Position numbers and translations under genes: made by a program. From Epiperipatus broadwayi (taxonomy: Eukaryota > Onychophora > Udeonychophora > Euonychophora > Peripatidae), in the NCBI GenBank assembly GCA_028023455.1, contig JAQFVV010006232.1, positions 496,001-560,000 of the forward strand: a stretch of 64,000 nt of DNA, in the 5' to 3' direction. Below the pieces are notes generated by a model, which made no database searches, was not told where the DNA came from, and was given only the letters and a program-made list of their open reading frames with translations. This document shows positions 37,564-48,583 of this stretch, in pieces. Within the stretch, counting starts at the first letter, position 1. Each line of letters starts with the position of its first letter.

Positions 37564-37621
37564 AAAAGGTTGCCGCTAGAGGGTTGCATTAGATCCTAAG
37601 ATCTAGATGCAGTGCTCTCAG

Positions 37622-37663
37622 ATTCAAGGCCACAAGCCAGAAACCAGTCTGGGGATATTGGAT
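37622..37663 (+). ncRNA. Hammerhead ribozyme, family 2, deleted core
   Basis: ATTCAAGG and the downstream AAGCCAGAAACCAGTC-TGGGG-ATA-TTGGAT are kept, but the inner stem I strand and CTGATGA are deleted. It is inactive. It supports the conserved A before GAAAC in this family. Confidence 0.65.
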
Positions 37664-37795
37664 GAGTAGGCACTAGATGGGGATTTTATGCACAAGCCTT
37701 CTGGCATCCATTGATTATTCTATCTTGCTGTGTGTGGCAATATGTATAGTGAGTTTTGCCTGTTTTTAAACTTAATCAAGCCTTGGCAGTACAAA

Positions 37796-38198
37796 ATATA
37801 AGTTTTTATAAATGTTGCCATCAGTTGAGTAAATTTTGTGGCAAAATAAAATATTTTTTAGCATAATTATTATAAAAAATAATTTTAAATAAAACTAAAA
37901 TAATTAAAAATTTTAAAGTAACAAATTTATTTTAAAAAATAAAAATGAACACCTTTTAATATTAGTTAGAATAATGTAAATATTTTTTTTGTATGATATA
38001 AATTAAATTATTCTAAAAATATAACATAATTATAAAAATAAAATTTACTTTATAATTTATTAAATAAAAACAATGTTGAAAATAGCCTTGAAATACAAAA
38101 AATACTTTTTTGTGCAACTTGTCTTCTGTGGTATTAAAGTTATTTCTGACATTTAGAAACAAAAATGAAAACTAAATACAGAACCATTATCATTTTAG
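37796..38198. other. AT-rich spacer
   Basis: No recognised feature. Confidence 0.4.
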
Positions 38199-38836
38199 TA
38201 GAACAAATTAATAAACATTTATTTTTATATAGCGCTATGTTTATAATTGTAATACATTAAAGATCAGCCTTTGCAAGCTATTGTGCATGCACTTTTTTAT
38301 GAGTGTTAATAATTTAAAGTGAGTGGTTTATCCTCATACTTTCATTTCCAGTATTTAAGATTTGCCCATATATAAGTATTTGGGTTGGAAAGAACAAGAG
38401 GATTCATTTTGTTCTTTTATAAATACTATATCTCATGTTGGAAATAAAAGTATTCATTTATTATTAACACTCATAAAAAAGCGCATGCACAATAGCTTGC
38501 AAAGGCTGAAAACCAGGCTGCCATTGTTAATTTTTAGAAAAATTTACCCTAACTCTAATAACTTAGATATTTTGTGTTTGAATGTAATAAATATAAAAAA
38601 ACATGCTGTAAAAGTAAGGTCATATATGAAAGAATGTAATGAAGCTGTTAAAATAATCATTTCATAAAGAAAAAGTTTAAAAAAAAAATTTTTTAATAGT
38701 TTTAAGAATGTTTATTTTTACACTGATTCACAAATCCTAAATTTTGAAATTCAAATGATAAAATGACAATTTCATAAACAGCTTCATCACATCTGTCACA
38801 AAATTTCAAAAAAAAAAGATGTATTGGAAGTCTTAC

Positions 38837-38938
38837 CTGAGGTAATTTTTCACTGAAAAAATTACTAAAACAGCGGCCTTGCTGTGATCCATTTTTCTTC
38901 TAGAGCTAGATGTGTCCATTTGTTCAAAAGTACCTATA
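38837..38938 (-). other. Exon-like segment, minus strand
   Basis: On the minus strand TATTGTTATAG precedes GTACTTTTGAAC as an acceptor-like site. An open stretch reading EQMDTSSSRRKMDHSKAAV follows and ends CCTCAG/GTAAG, a good donor. No family was recognised. It may be a real exon, a transposon exon or chance. Confidence 0.25.
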
Positions 38939-39349
38939 ACAATATGAATGGTTTTTAGTGGAGAAAAAAGTAACAGAACAGTGTAATCAAAAATAAATAA
39001 ATAAACTCATAAAAAATAAAATGAATAAAAATAAATCAATAAAGATAATTTTTTATTATTATTAACTATGATTACATGTGTGGAAGAAAGGCTGAGTTCA
39101 AATACATGGCACTATAACACAGAGTGGATGGATTGATGAAGCCAGAAAGTGTATATAAAATATCCTATATTACATAAAATTCCAGTTGTGTAGCATGAAC
39201 TTGTATATAAATATATTTATTATTTTGCATAAAAAATATGAAGAAAGGCTGAGTTCAAATACATGGCATGCGTGATACACTATTCATATTTATAATCATG
39301 CCAAAAATGCATCAGCTCACACAGGGACAGATTACCCCAGTCCCCAACT

Positions 39350-39660
39350 TTTTTCCATTCTACAGCATATTTATTTGAAAATATTATAATTTATTATTCT
39401 ATAGCATATTTATTTGTTTCAATACATTGAAAATATTATAATTTATTATTCTATAGCATATTTATTTGTTTCTGTAAATAGAAAATATTATAATTTATAA
39501 AAAAATATATAAAAAAAAGTAATTACATACTCTTGAATGTTATCAAAAAATGTTTACTTGTTTCAGTACATCGAAAATATTATAATTTATTATTCTATAG
39601 CATATTTATTTGTTTCAGTAAATCGAAAATATTATAATTTATAAAATATATATATATATA
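39350..39660. repeat. AT-rich minisatellite
   Basis: Repeats of TATTCTATAGCATATTTATT followed by TGTTTC, AGTAAATCGA and AAATATTATAATTTAT occur about five times. The simple unit is about 60 bp, and a longer block (ending AAAAAGTAATTACATAC) is duplicated at about 39520 and 39665. Confidence 0.75.
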
Positions 39661-40063
39661 AAAAAGTAATTACATACCCTTGAACGTTATCCAAAAACGT
39701 AATTTGAGAAGAGGGCCCAGAATCATGGACAACTTCAATGGAAAGACACAATAAAGTCTTCAGTAATTGATCCAACTATTGTGGAATAACTTTTTTTATG
39801 ATAAATAAACTGAAAAAAAATAAAAAAATAAATTTTTTTTTATGTACCCTTCGTTAAAAATATTCATAAAAAATCTAAAAATTGTCATACAGAAAAAATT
39901 CTTAGATTTTCAGGTAGATATCATAATGGCACAAAGAATGACATATTGCGCATATGTGTGACATTTACCATTTATATGCAAACTCAGCTCAAAATAGAAA
40001 TTTCTAGAAAAGTCATACAAAAGTCGTACTGGGGGTCAAAGGGTTGTATTAGAACAAATTAAT

Positions 40064-41149
40064 GTAAAATTACAATACAGGTATCATTCTCAGACTGTTC
40101 AAATGCCATCTCAAGTCAATTTATGGTCAATAAAAATTTGATATATAGTGCATCTCTCCTCTGACAATGGTTGGATATTACTGAGATAGGGGTATTCATT
40201 TGGATAAACATAATAGGCTACATTTATTTAGAAAACAATATTGCACTTAGAAACAATTTCTTATTAAAGCTTTTCTTTAAATAGTAGCTATATTCAAAAA
40301 ATACAAAGCCAGATTAATGGATATTATTATATGTTAAAAAATATTATTATTATTAACTATTTTTGTTATTATAATATTGTTTTAGCTCTTTATTTTTTTA
40401 TTATATTGATAACATGTTTTTATAAGCAGAGAGAGTTTGTATTTTCAATGACTGTGCTTTCTGTAGTCGAAAGAATAGTTTAATCATTACTATTCATATA
40501 TACATGCACATATTTACATCATTTTGTTTTTATTATGATAGATTTGATGTACCTAAGAGATTAGTCACACATAATCATCATCATTATTATCACTAATGTG
40601 ATATTCTATCTTTATACCTATATTTTTAACAAGCCCAATGTAAGTGATTATTTTTATTATATATTTGCAATCCAAATTGCAGTCTGGATGAATTAATAAT
40701 CATCATAATTGCACTTGAATAAAATTCCAATTTTTACATTGTTAAATATTTTGGATATCAATAAATCACATTACACTTTCATGTTTTATTATAATATATA
40801 GATAAAAAGGTAATAAAGCAGATATATGAATGAAGAAATGATGCATATTAGACAGCAATGATTTTTAATACCTATTCCAAAGCCAAACTGTATCTAAGAT
40901 TAATCAAGAAATGAACACAAAATGAAAGTACTAAACAAATATATGTTTTTTATATAAGATCCATTCTTATAAAAAATTGTCCATATTTCTAGAATGTAGT
41001 TTAGATGTCTATTTTCACTTTCATCTTATGTTATTGTTTAATTATGCTTTTATAGTTATTATGTACATTTAAATTTTGCTATTGTAAAATAGAAAAAAGA
41101 TTTGCTGCAGCTGAATACAAATTTATATGTCCATTACAAAAGATATGTG
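40064..41149. other. AT-rich DNA with no recognised feature
   Basis: Short TTA and TCA repeats near 40330 and 40576; nothing else was recognised. Confidence 0.45.
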
Positions 41150-41907
41150 ATGGCTTGTTTTTCAATATATTATTATTTTTGCCTAAATTATGAAAAAGGT
41201 ACTCATCTTTTAGCTAAAGATGCCGCTCTATGGTGCAGTTTTCATGCCAAAACACATAAAAATGCTGTTTCCACGGCCAACATGTTCGAACCCACGTTTT
41301 CTATCATACACCTTTTTTGTTGTGCTACAGAATGCAGGCTGCTATGTCGTGTTGCAGTACAGCATGTATGTCACATAGCAGCAAATACATTTTCTGAATT
41401 CGCACAATTTATAAAATAATTACAGCTTGATGAGAGAGTTTTGATTTGAATTGTATTGAAATGTTCTTTTCATTGGATTTTTTTTTATTTTAAACTATTG
41501 AAATGTTCAGATTTTTTAAAGCAATAATTATACGACTTTTTACAACGTATTGTATTGAACTTTTATTTGGGAAAATGTTAAATATCTATGTTTTTATTGA
41601 GTTGCAATTAGGTAATGTGTCAAATAATGTACTGTTAGTAACATTCCATGAGACAAAGAAGATTCTACCATCTGTATGTTTTTGAAGTAAAAAAGAGCGG
41701 TACGAAAAAAATATCCAGTAAGAAAAGTCCAAATATACAGGTTTTTTTGTAAATTTCATAAAAAGCAAATATTATAAACATGTTTAATAAGTAAAGAAGA
41801 CATTTGTATGTGTTGTTGTTGTTTAAAAAAGTTTGAGTTTCTTTCTTTTGTCCGAGTACGGTTACAATTTTGAATTTTTTTATTTTAGCATTACAAAAAA
41901 CAGAACA

Positions 41908-41995
41908 CTAACCCTAAACCTAACCCTAAAGTAACCCTAAAAATAACCCTAAACCTAACCCTAAACTAACCCTAACCCTAAATCTAACCATAACA
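41908..41995 (-). repeat. Degenerate telomere-like (TTAGGG)n array
   Basis: Tandem ACCCTAA units (plus strand) are interspersed with CCTAA and AAATA variants over about 88 bases. Read on the minus strand this is TTAGGG-type, the ancestral animal telomere repeat. The units are irregular, so it is an old interstitial patch, not an active telomere. Confidence 0.8.
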
Positions 41996-42039
41996 ACTTT
42001 TACTTTTATTACGATTATAATTTTTTAGTTAAACAACAA

Positions 42040-42230
42040 CAAAAAAAAGTCGTAACACAAGTAAAAAAATATCTGATAGAAAATTGATAAAAAAAAAGCC
42101 GTAACACAAGTAAAAAAATAACCGATAGAAAATTGATAAAAAAAAAAAAAAAAGCCGTAACACAAGTAAAAAAATATCCGATAGAAAATTAATAAAAAAA
42201 AGCCGTAACACAATTTAAAAAGTATACGAT
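42040..42230. repeat. Minisatellite, ~48-56 bp unit
   Basis: CGTAACACAAGTAAAAAAATA followed by TCCGATAGAAAATTGAT and an A run repeats at 42051, 42100, 42156 and 42204. Unit length varies with the A run. The long minus-strand frames here are repeat translations, not genes. Confidence 0.9.
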
Positions 42231-42500
42231 ATAAAAAATACGAATCAAATTGTAATTTGTTGATTTTATTTTACATTTATTATTATCATTTAAATTGTAT
42301 ATGTTAATAAAAAATAATATTTAAAAAAGACGATTTTGTTTTGTTTTTAGTTTCGCATTACAAAAAAGCACAGAAAAATTATTAAAATCAACAGCCCGTG
42401 AATGTTCATATTTTATAGTTTTAGCATGAAAACGGCGCCATCCAATGGCATCTTTAGCAATAAGACAAGCACCATGAAAAATGTCCAAAATTGGCTTATC

Positions 42501-44350
42501 ACTGAGAAATAAAAATTGTTGTTGGATTAATGTAAAGATCATGGACTTGTACAATAAATTGATTTAACTCAGTAGTTTAGTACATTTAAGATTTTTAATT
42601 CATTAACATAAGTAGTAAATAAGAACAAAAGTTGTTAACTGAATGATTGTGTAAGAGATTGCTTTCTGTGAGGAAAAGATTAAAAATTTAGAAATGCTTC
42701 TCATGGTATATCTGCAATACTATGTAGTGCTACATTGATTTTCATGTTTGGCTATGAAAGGGGGAGAAGAATTAGTGTTGATTCATGGATATTAAATGGC
42801 ACGTAATATGTTGATTTGATAAATATATACATACTATGAGCAATTGTGCCAAATTGAATTTAATTGTTTGTATGAATTTATATTACTCTTATTTGCGGCA
42901 ACAAACTTTGATGAATATTTTATATAATTTTAATGCATTTTCAGAGCAGAGTACTTGTTCAAAGGCATTAAGGTTATGCTCGATATTTTTTGTATTTTAC
43001 CACCTAAGTAGCAATAATATAATTGCATATATACATATTTTTTCTGTTCAAAAATATGTTTAAAATTAATATTTAATTATTTCGTCACACTTTACAAGTG
43101 ATTTAACAAAAACTAGTTTAGAATTAATTATAATGAATAGTTGTTACTCTGTCAAAAGAACGAAAAGTAAATTCCTCATTATAAATCTATTGATTTTTTT
43201 TTCTTTTGTTTTCTAGTATTAAAATAGAAATGATATTTTAAAATTGCTTACTTTACTTGCAAAAGCAATGACCTGTTAGAAAGTCATATTTGATATATTT
43301 TCAGTCGATTATCTATACAAACTACCTTCAGGAATCTTCGTTATTCAAAAGTAAGATGCCACTATTATTTTATAAGAAGTTATTTTTGTAGAAAAAGCTA
43401 TATATATATTATTATTTTAAAAATCAGACAAAAATATATTTATTTGTAATAAAAAAAAAGAATAGTGAAATAGGATTATGCTTATATAAAACAAAACAAG
43501 TGTATATATTTTATCGATTGAAAGGCATTGCATGAAACCAAGCAACCGGGATTTTTGATTTTTTAAATAATTTTTTTAATATACGTTATCAATGGGTGTT
43601 TATTATCAAGTATCGCCTTTAAAACACTTATATATCTATGTACCTTTTATTGTTTTATCAAAATAAGCAGATAATTTATTTTATTCATAGATATATCATA
43701 TAGATAAATGGCTTGTAAGAGCTGTGACAGAAATCTAAAATATATAATTGCGGAATATAGTAGTGATATAGATTACATATAACAATTAAAAATCATAATA
43801 GAACTGCCAAAATTTTATAATTATTTATATGTTATATCATTCTAAACTTATACCAAATAGCTAAATACATATTACTTATTACGTGCTAAGTTTTAATAAT
43901 AACAAAGGAGCATGCTCAGTATCATAAACTATCAGACTGAACATAGTCTTGAAATCACAATCTTTGAAATCCAACACTGTAAGAAACAAACTTTTAATGT
44001 AAATATTTCTACCATTTGGATAAATTGTGATTTTAATTAAAATTAATTTCTGTTTTTATGGCGTAAGTTAAAGTTTCAAATGTATTAAGAAAACTGATAT
44101 GAAAAAAAGAAGAAGCAAAGTTTGAAAACAAAAAAGTAGTCGTAGTTGTTTATGTATCTAGAATTAGACCTAAATGGAATGCAAATAAATTGTTATTGAA
44201 AGTAAAAAAGTGATATAAACCAGTTTTTACAGCCTAAATTAAGTATTATTTTACAAATTATCATACTTGTGAAGTTTCAAATAAATCAAGATGGCAGCCC
44301 ATATTTTTGATAAATCTACAGTTCTGGTGGGGGCAAAATATATTACAAAA
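42501..44350. other. AT-rich DNA with no recognised feature
   Basis: The 75-codon plus-strand frame at 42836-43063 resembles no family I know. No other feature was seen. Confidence 0.45.
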
Positions 44351-44352
44351 AA

Positions 44353-44432
44353 TTCCAGCCTTCTGGCATCCATTGATCACTCTGGTTGGCTTAGGGTGGC
44401 ACTACTATATGGAGAGTTTTGCCTTGTTTAAT
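44353..44432 (+). repeat. Hammerhead repeat family 2, fragment
   Basis: GCCTTCTGGCATCCATTGAT, ACTCTGG and GAGTTTTGCCTTGTT match the 3' part of the unit seen at 12230-12300. The ribozyme region is missing. A LINE begins directly to its right. Confidence 0.7.
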
Positions 44433-44439
44433 AACAATT

Positions 44440-46580
44440 ATGTGCTAGTATAAATGATGGTTGTCATGTGATGTAAGATACATGTTAATGCAAAACCAGA
44501 GAGACAACAATTATTAAGAAAAACAGTATTTACAGTTGATATTCCTAATCTTCAGAAACATTCTAATGAATTTAAATTAGAACTTGCAAATCAGTTTCAA
44601 GTATTAGTAGATTTTGACCCTGATTCATATTTGAATGAAATTAATATGAACATAACTGATACATTTTTAAAAACTGCAACAAAGACAGCTGGTAGAAAAA
44701 AGCAGCATTTGATTAATAAAATTTTTACTGAGACTAGAGAATTTTTGAAGAAAGAAAGGAATATGAAGATATACAAAAAATGATGCATTAAAAAGGATTG
44801 AATATCTCAAATTTTGTAAAATGGTGCAGAAAAGGGTTGAAAATGATATAAGAAAGTGTAAGTGTGAACTAGCAAGGAAAGCTGTAGAATAAAATAAAAG
44901 TCTCAAGAGTGTAAAACAACATTTTGGTATTGGTAGGAAATTTATATCTGCAATAAGGAAAAAAAAAGATGGAATTATTACTAAAAAGAGAGATGACATC
45001 ATGAAATGGGTAGAATACTTTATCAAGAATTATATAGTAATAAAGAACAAGTACCTCCTATATCTATTACATCTTCTGAATTGCCCAGAATTTTAAATGA
45101 AAAAATGAGACATGCATGAAGAAAGGAAAGGCTGCAGTTAATAACGGAATTATAATTAATATATTAAAAGAAGCAGGTGAAGAAATAATTTTTTTTTTAG
45201 AAAAGTTATTTACCAAATGTCTAAATGATAAAGATGTACCAAATGATTGGGAAAATGTGTATTAATATTAATATTTAAGAAAGGTGATAAAAAGATATTA
45301 GAAATTACAGACCTATCAGCCTTTTATCAGTTTTATACAAAATTTTTACAAAGATAATTACAGCTCATCTACCCAGAACATTGGATTTTCATCAACCAAG
45401 AGTACAAGCTGGGTTTAAAAGTGGTTTTAGTACAGTAGATCATATCCAGGTATTGAGTGAAGTTATAGAAAGTACAAATACATATGAGTTGTCATTATGC
45501 TTTGGATTTGTAGGTTATGAAAAGGCATTTGATTCTACAAACATTTTTTCAGTGATTAAAGCATTGGATCATAAATGTATATAGATCCAGGATATTATCA
45601 TATTTTAAAGAATATTTATAAAAATGCAACAGCAACAATTAGATTACATAATGATACTGAGAAAATCAACATTGAGAAGGGTGTAAGACAGAGTGACTCC
45701 GTATCTCCAAAACTTTTTACAGCAGTGCTGAAAGAAGTATTTTGTGGATTAAAATGGAAGCTAAAGGAATGAAAATAAATGAAGATTATTTAAGTCATTT
45801 AGATTTTGCAAATTATGTAGTTGTTCTTGCAAATAATGCTTTAGAGCTGCAGAAAATGTTGCAGGAGTTATCAAATAAAAGTAGGACTAAAGATAAATGT
45901 TAAAAAGACTAAAGTAATGTTTAATGGATTTTCTCAAAATATAAAAATAAAAATCGATTATGATGAATTAGAAGAAGTTAACAGTTGCAAATACCTTGGT
46001 CAAATTATTAATATGGATGGAAACATAATGGATTAAATTAATCATAGAATTAAACTTGGTTGGAGTGCTATTGGTAGAAATAACTTGATACTAAAAGAAA
46101 ATATGCATATGTGTTTGAAAAAGGTTTTTAATAAATGTGTTTTACCAGTTCTTACTTATGAATATGAGACTTGGACATTTAATAGAAGAGCAATGCAGAA
46201 ACTTCAGACCCTCAAATAAGTTTAGAGAGATGCATGTTGGGAGTAACAAGAAGAGATTGAAAACACAATATATGCGTAAGAGAAAATCAGGTGTAACTGA
46301 CCTCATTGAAAAAATTAAAAGACTGAAGTGGAATTAGAATGGGCATATTGCTAGAAGAAATGATAATAGATTAACAATTGACGTCTTAAACTGGATTTAA
46401 AGAAATTGTAAAAGACCCAGAAAGAGACCACATATGAGATGGATAGATGATATAAGAAAGTGTGCAGGAGTGATGTGAAGAAGACAAGCTAAAGATCAGA
46501 AAAGATGGATTGAACTTGGATAGATCTTTATCATGCAGTGGATTGATAATGGTTTATTATGATGATGATGATGACGTATG
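44440..46580 (+). pseudogene. RTE-like LINE copy 1, 5'-truncated
   Basis: The plus strand begins near the end of the endonuclease (a HVM-CKIHVNAKP region) and continues through VDIPNLQKHSNEFKLEL. RT motifs follow: PRVQAGFKSGFSTVDHIQVL and GYEKAFDST (45381-45560), KGVRQSDSVSPKLFTAVL (45675-45730), and a degenerate catalytic box reading HLDFANYVVVLANNA where the family has FADD. The thumb and C-terminal part includes YLGQIINMDGN, VTDLIEKIKRLKWN, a GHIARRNDN segment, RPHMRWIDDIRK and WIDNG. It ends in GATGATGATGATGAC (46560-46574), the short tandem tail typical of RTE elements. Both catalytic aspartates of FADD are lost and several frameshifts occur. It is the least eroded of the three copies in the RT. 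Confidence 0.85.
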
Positions 46581-47737
46581 GTCTTAACTGCTCCATGAAT
46601 AAACTTACATATGTTTAATGCTATGTATTTAATAATTCTTATTTATTTACATGCTTATTAAAAATTTTTGAATTTATATCTTAATTGTTATTTTAAACTT
46701 TAAGCTGGTTTGATAAATACATTATAAAGTTTACTAATAATATAAAGTTTCATTCATTTCAATTGTCAACATATCTTTATTCCAGTCAGCAAAAGATATT
46801 TATGTGAGAATTTACCATAGCAATCATTTTCAATTTGTACCCTCTATTTTAATTTGCAATTGATTGTTTATTAGAAAATTTTTTAAAAAAATTGAAACTT
46901 TTTCAAAAAACAAAATGTAAATTATTTTGTAAGATTGATGGTCATAGGAAAATGACTTCATTAAAACTGTGTTATCTGAAAATAAAATTGTGACATTAAA
47001 AAAAACATATAACAAAATGGAGAGTTTATTAGTATAAAAAGACTATATTTTGATTATTAAATTAAAATATGATTTTTTATATAATTTTCATCCTGTATAC
47101 TTGCAAGACAATCAATGCAAAGTAAAAACGATTTTCATCATTAAAAATTACAAAAACAAAAGTAAAATCAGTTTTATTCAAGACAATAAGTAATTAAAAA
47201 CATACTTTGACTATGTACAACAACTAAGTATATTAATACTAATTTTTAAAATGGTATAAAATAGCTTAAATATATTTATTCAATCAATTTTATGATTTGA
47301 AAATTGTATAAACATTATTTTGTTTGTCAAAACTTACAATCATAATAATTGTAACATACTATTATTATAACTGTGAGTTACTTTGAGAAAAAATAATTTC
47401 TTGTATTATGGAGTTAATAAAAAACATTATATAGTCAAAACATAAGTTAAAATATCATTTACTTCTTTAATTTTAAATCAATAATCTTGTAATTTGCTTT
47501 TGACATTCCCAAAATAATGGTAGCTTTTATCATAACATAAACTGGTAAAATCATTTATATTATTTAACTTTAACAATCATACATACAAACACATTTCTTT
47601 ATTTGATGTTCATTCAATTTTGACTGTATTTATGTAAAATAATAGAGTTAAAATTAAAAAAAAAATTAAATGCTCTTATTTACTGTGCACTAAAAAGAAA
47701 AAAAATAATTGTTTCTTCAATCACAATATGAATTTGT
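46581..47737. other. AT-rich DNA with no recognised feature
   Basis: No gene, repeat or RNA motif was recognised. Confidence 0.45.
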
Positions 47738-47863
47738 AGATTTAACTTGAAATAAAAGCATGGGTAATCCAGAAATTAATTAAGTCAATCTCTTTGTTAT
47801 AAAAAGTAGGGACTGACTTAATTAATTTTTGGATCCTCCATGCTTTTATTTCAAGTTAAATCT
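47738..47863. mobile_element. Hairpin MITE, ~53-bp arms
   Basis: The left arm AGATTTAACTTGAAATAAAA, continuing GCATGG...ATTAATTAAGTCA, is repeated in inverted orientation up to 47863 with few mismatches. The loop is about 20 bases. The inner ATTAATTAAGTCAGTCCCTA resembles ends of small Tc1/mariner-type elements, but that is only a suggestion. Confidence 0.65.
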
Positions 47864-48392
47864 AAAAACCTCAATTAAAGTTGAAAAAACAATATATTTT
47901 TCTTCTTAGTATATGGTAAATAAAAGTATTTAATTAAAAAAATTGTTTTCGCTATTATTTTTAACTTATTACTATTGACATAGTAAATAAAAATATAAAA
48001 CTATATTGTACTTTAAACCAACTTTATATATATATAATATTTCAAATTGACGTCTGTATTTCTTCAAAATAATATACGTAACTTTATAAATATTTGAAAA
48101 TACAGTAATTAAAAGTCTATAAAAATTATATGTATAACTATAACTTAGAAGCGCTTTCACTACCTTGTAGCTTTGTCAACTATCATATTTAAAATGTCAA
48201 CTTTCCCATAATTGAGTGTCAACTTTCCCATAATTCTGTGATCTTAATGTTTGCTGCTTTCCGATTAATTAAATTTTGCTTGTATTTATATATAAACATC
48301 GCCTCTTTAATTTTTCTTTTATTATTATTTCTTTCAGTTTACAATATTTTTACATTGTTACAATAAAAATAAAAACCATATATATATATATA
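47864..48392. other. AT-rich spacer
   Basis: Contains a local duplication GTCAACTTTCCCATAATT at about 48196 and 48218. No gene was seen. Confidence 0.5.
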
Positions 48393-48552
48393 TATTTAAG
48401 GGACTTAAGCTTGAACTTTCTAGCTTCCTACATCTATTCAATTTATCTTATACAGCTGATACATATGACTAAATACATGTAAAAAAGATAAATGATCTCC
48501 AATACACATATTTCATGTTGAACAAGCACTCATCAGTTAATCCAGATCACCC

Positions 48553-48583
<31 letters not shown>

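Larger units (their letters stand above)
36600..37795. repeat. Hammerhead repeat family 2: two minus units and one plus unit
   Basis: Two minus-strand units follow each other with a period of about 448 bp (AATATCCCCAGACTAG at 36731 and 37179). They are followed by an inverted plus-strand unit (about 37300-37795) that carries a nested SINE. Junctions fall inside the unit: the second minus unit stops at about 37281 (AGCAGCCACCTTGCC) and the plus unit begins at GGATAGTGGTGGCTATGG. No open frame is present. Layout and monomer length are similar to ribozyme family 1 although the sequences are unrelated. Confidence 0.85.
38199..40063. mobile_element. Candidate unclassified element, weakly bounded
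   Basis: The 14-mer TAGAACAAATTAAT occurs at 38199-38212 and 40050-40063. In sequence this AT-rich such a match can arise by chance at this distance. Inside are an inverted repeat (CCTTTGCAAGCTATTGTGCATGCAC near 38267 against its complement near 38482-38506) and a 101-codon plus-strand frame (38362-38667, starting MPIYKYLGWKEQEDSF) of unknown family. Exon-like minus-strand segments are also present. The right end GACCCCCAGTACGAC (complement of 40023-40037) next to CCCTTT is reminiscent of piggyBac-type ends but lacks TTAA. Confidence 0.3.
41150..42500. repeat. Inverted peptide-like repeats around a telomere-like array
   Basis: The plus strand at about 41200-41290 and the minus strand at about 42480-42400 encode related peptides: LLAKDAALWCSFHAKTHK and LIAKDAIGWRRFHAKTIK. 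The DNA shares GCTAAAGATGCC and GTTTTCATGC. Between them lie a degenerate telomere-type array and a minisatellite. A direct repeat, GCATTACAAAAAA, occurs at 41888 and 42356. The segment may be a TIR-type element or an inverted duplication; the peptide family is unknown to me. Confidence 0.5.

Noticed and set aside
38199-40063. The 14-bp direct repeat as proof of an insertion
   Set aside because: At this base composition several 14-mers would be expected to recur within 2 kb by chance, so it was used only as weak support.
42025-42213. Overlapping minus-strand frames with repeated hydrophobic segments
   Set aside because: They are repeat translations of the 48-56 bp minisatellite with A runs.
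39350-42230. Tandem repeats as a possible CRISPR array
   Set aside because: Units have no unique spacers of constant length, and the DNA is clearly animal; these are minisatellites.
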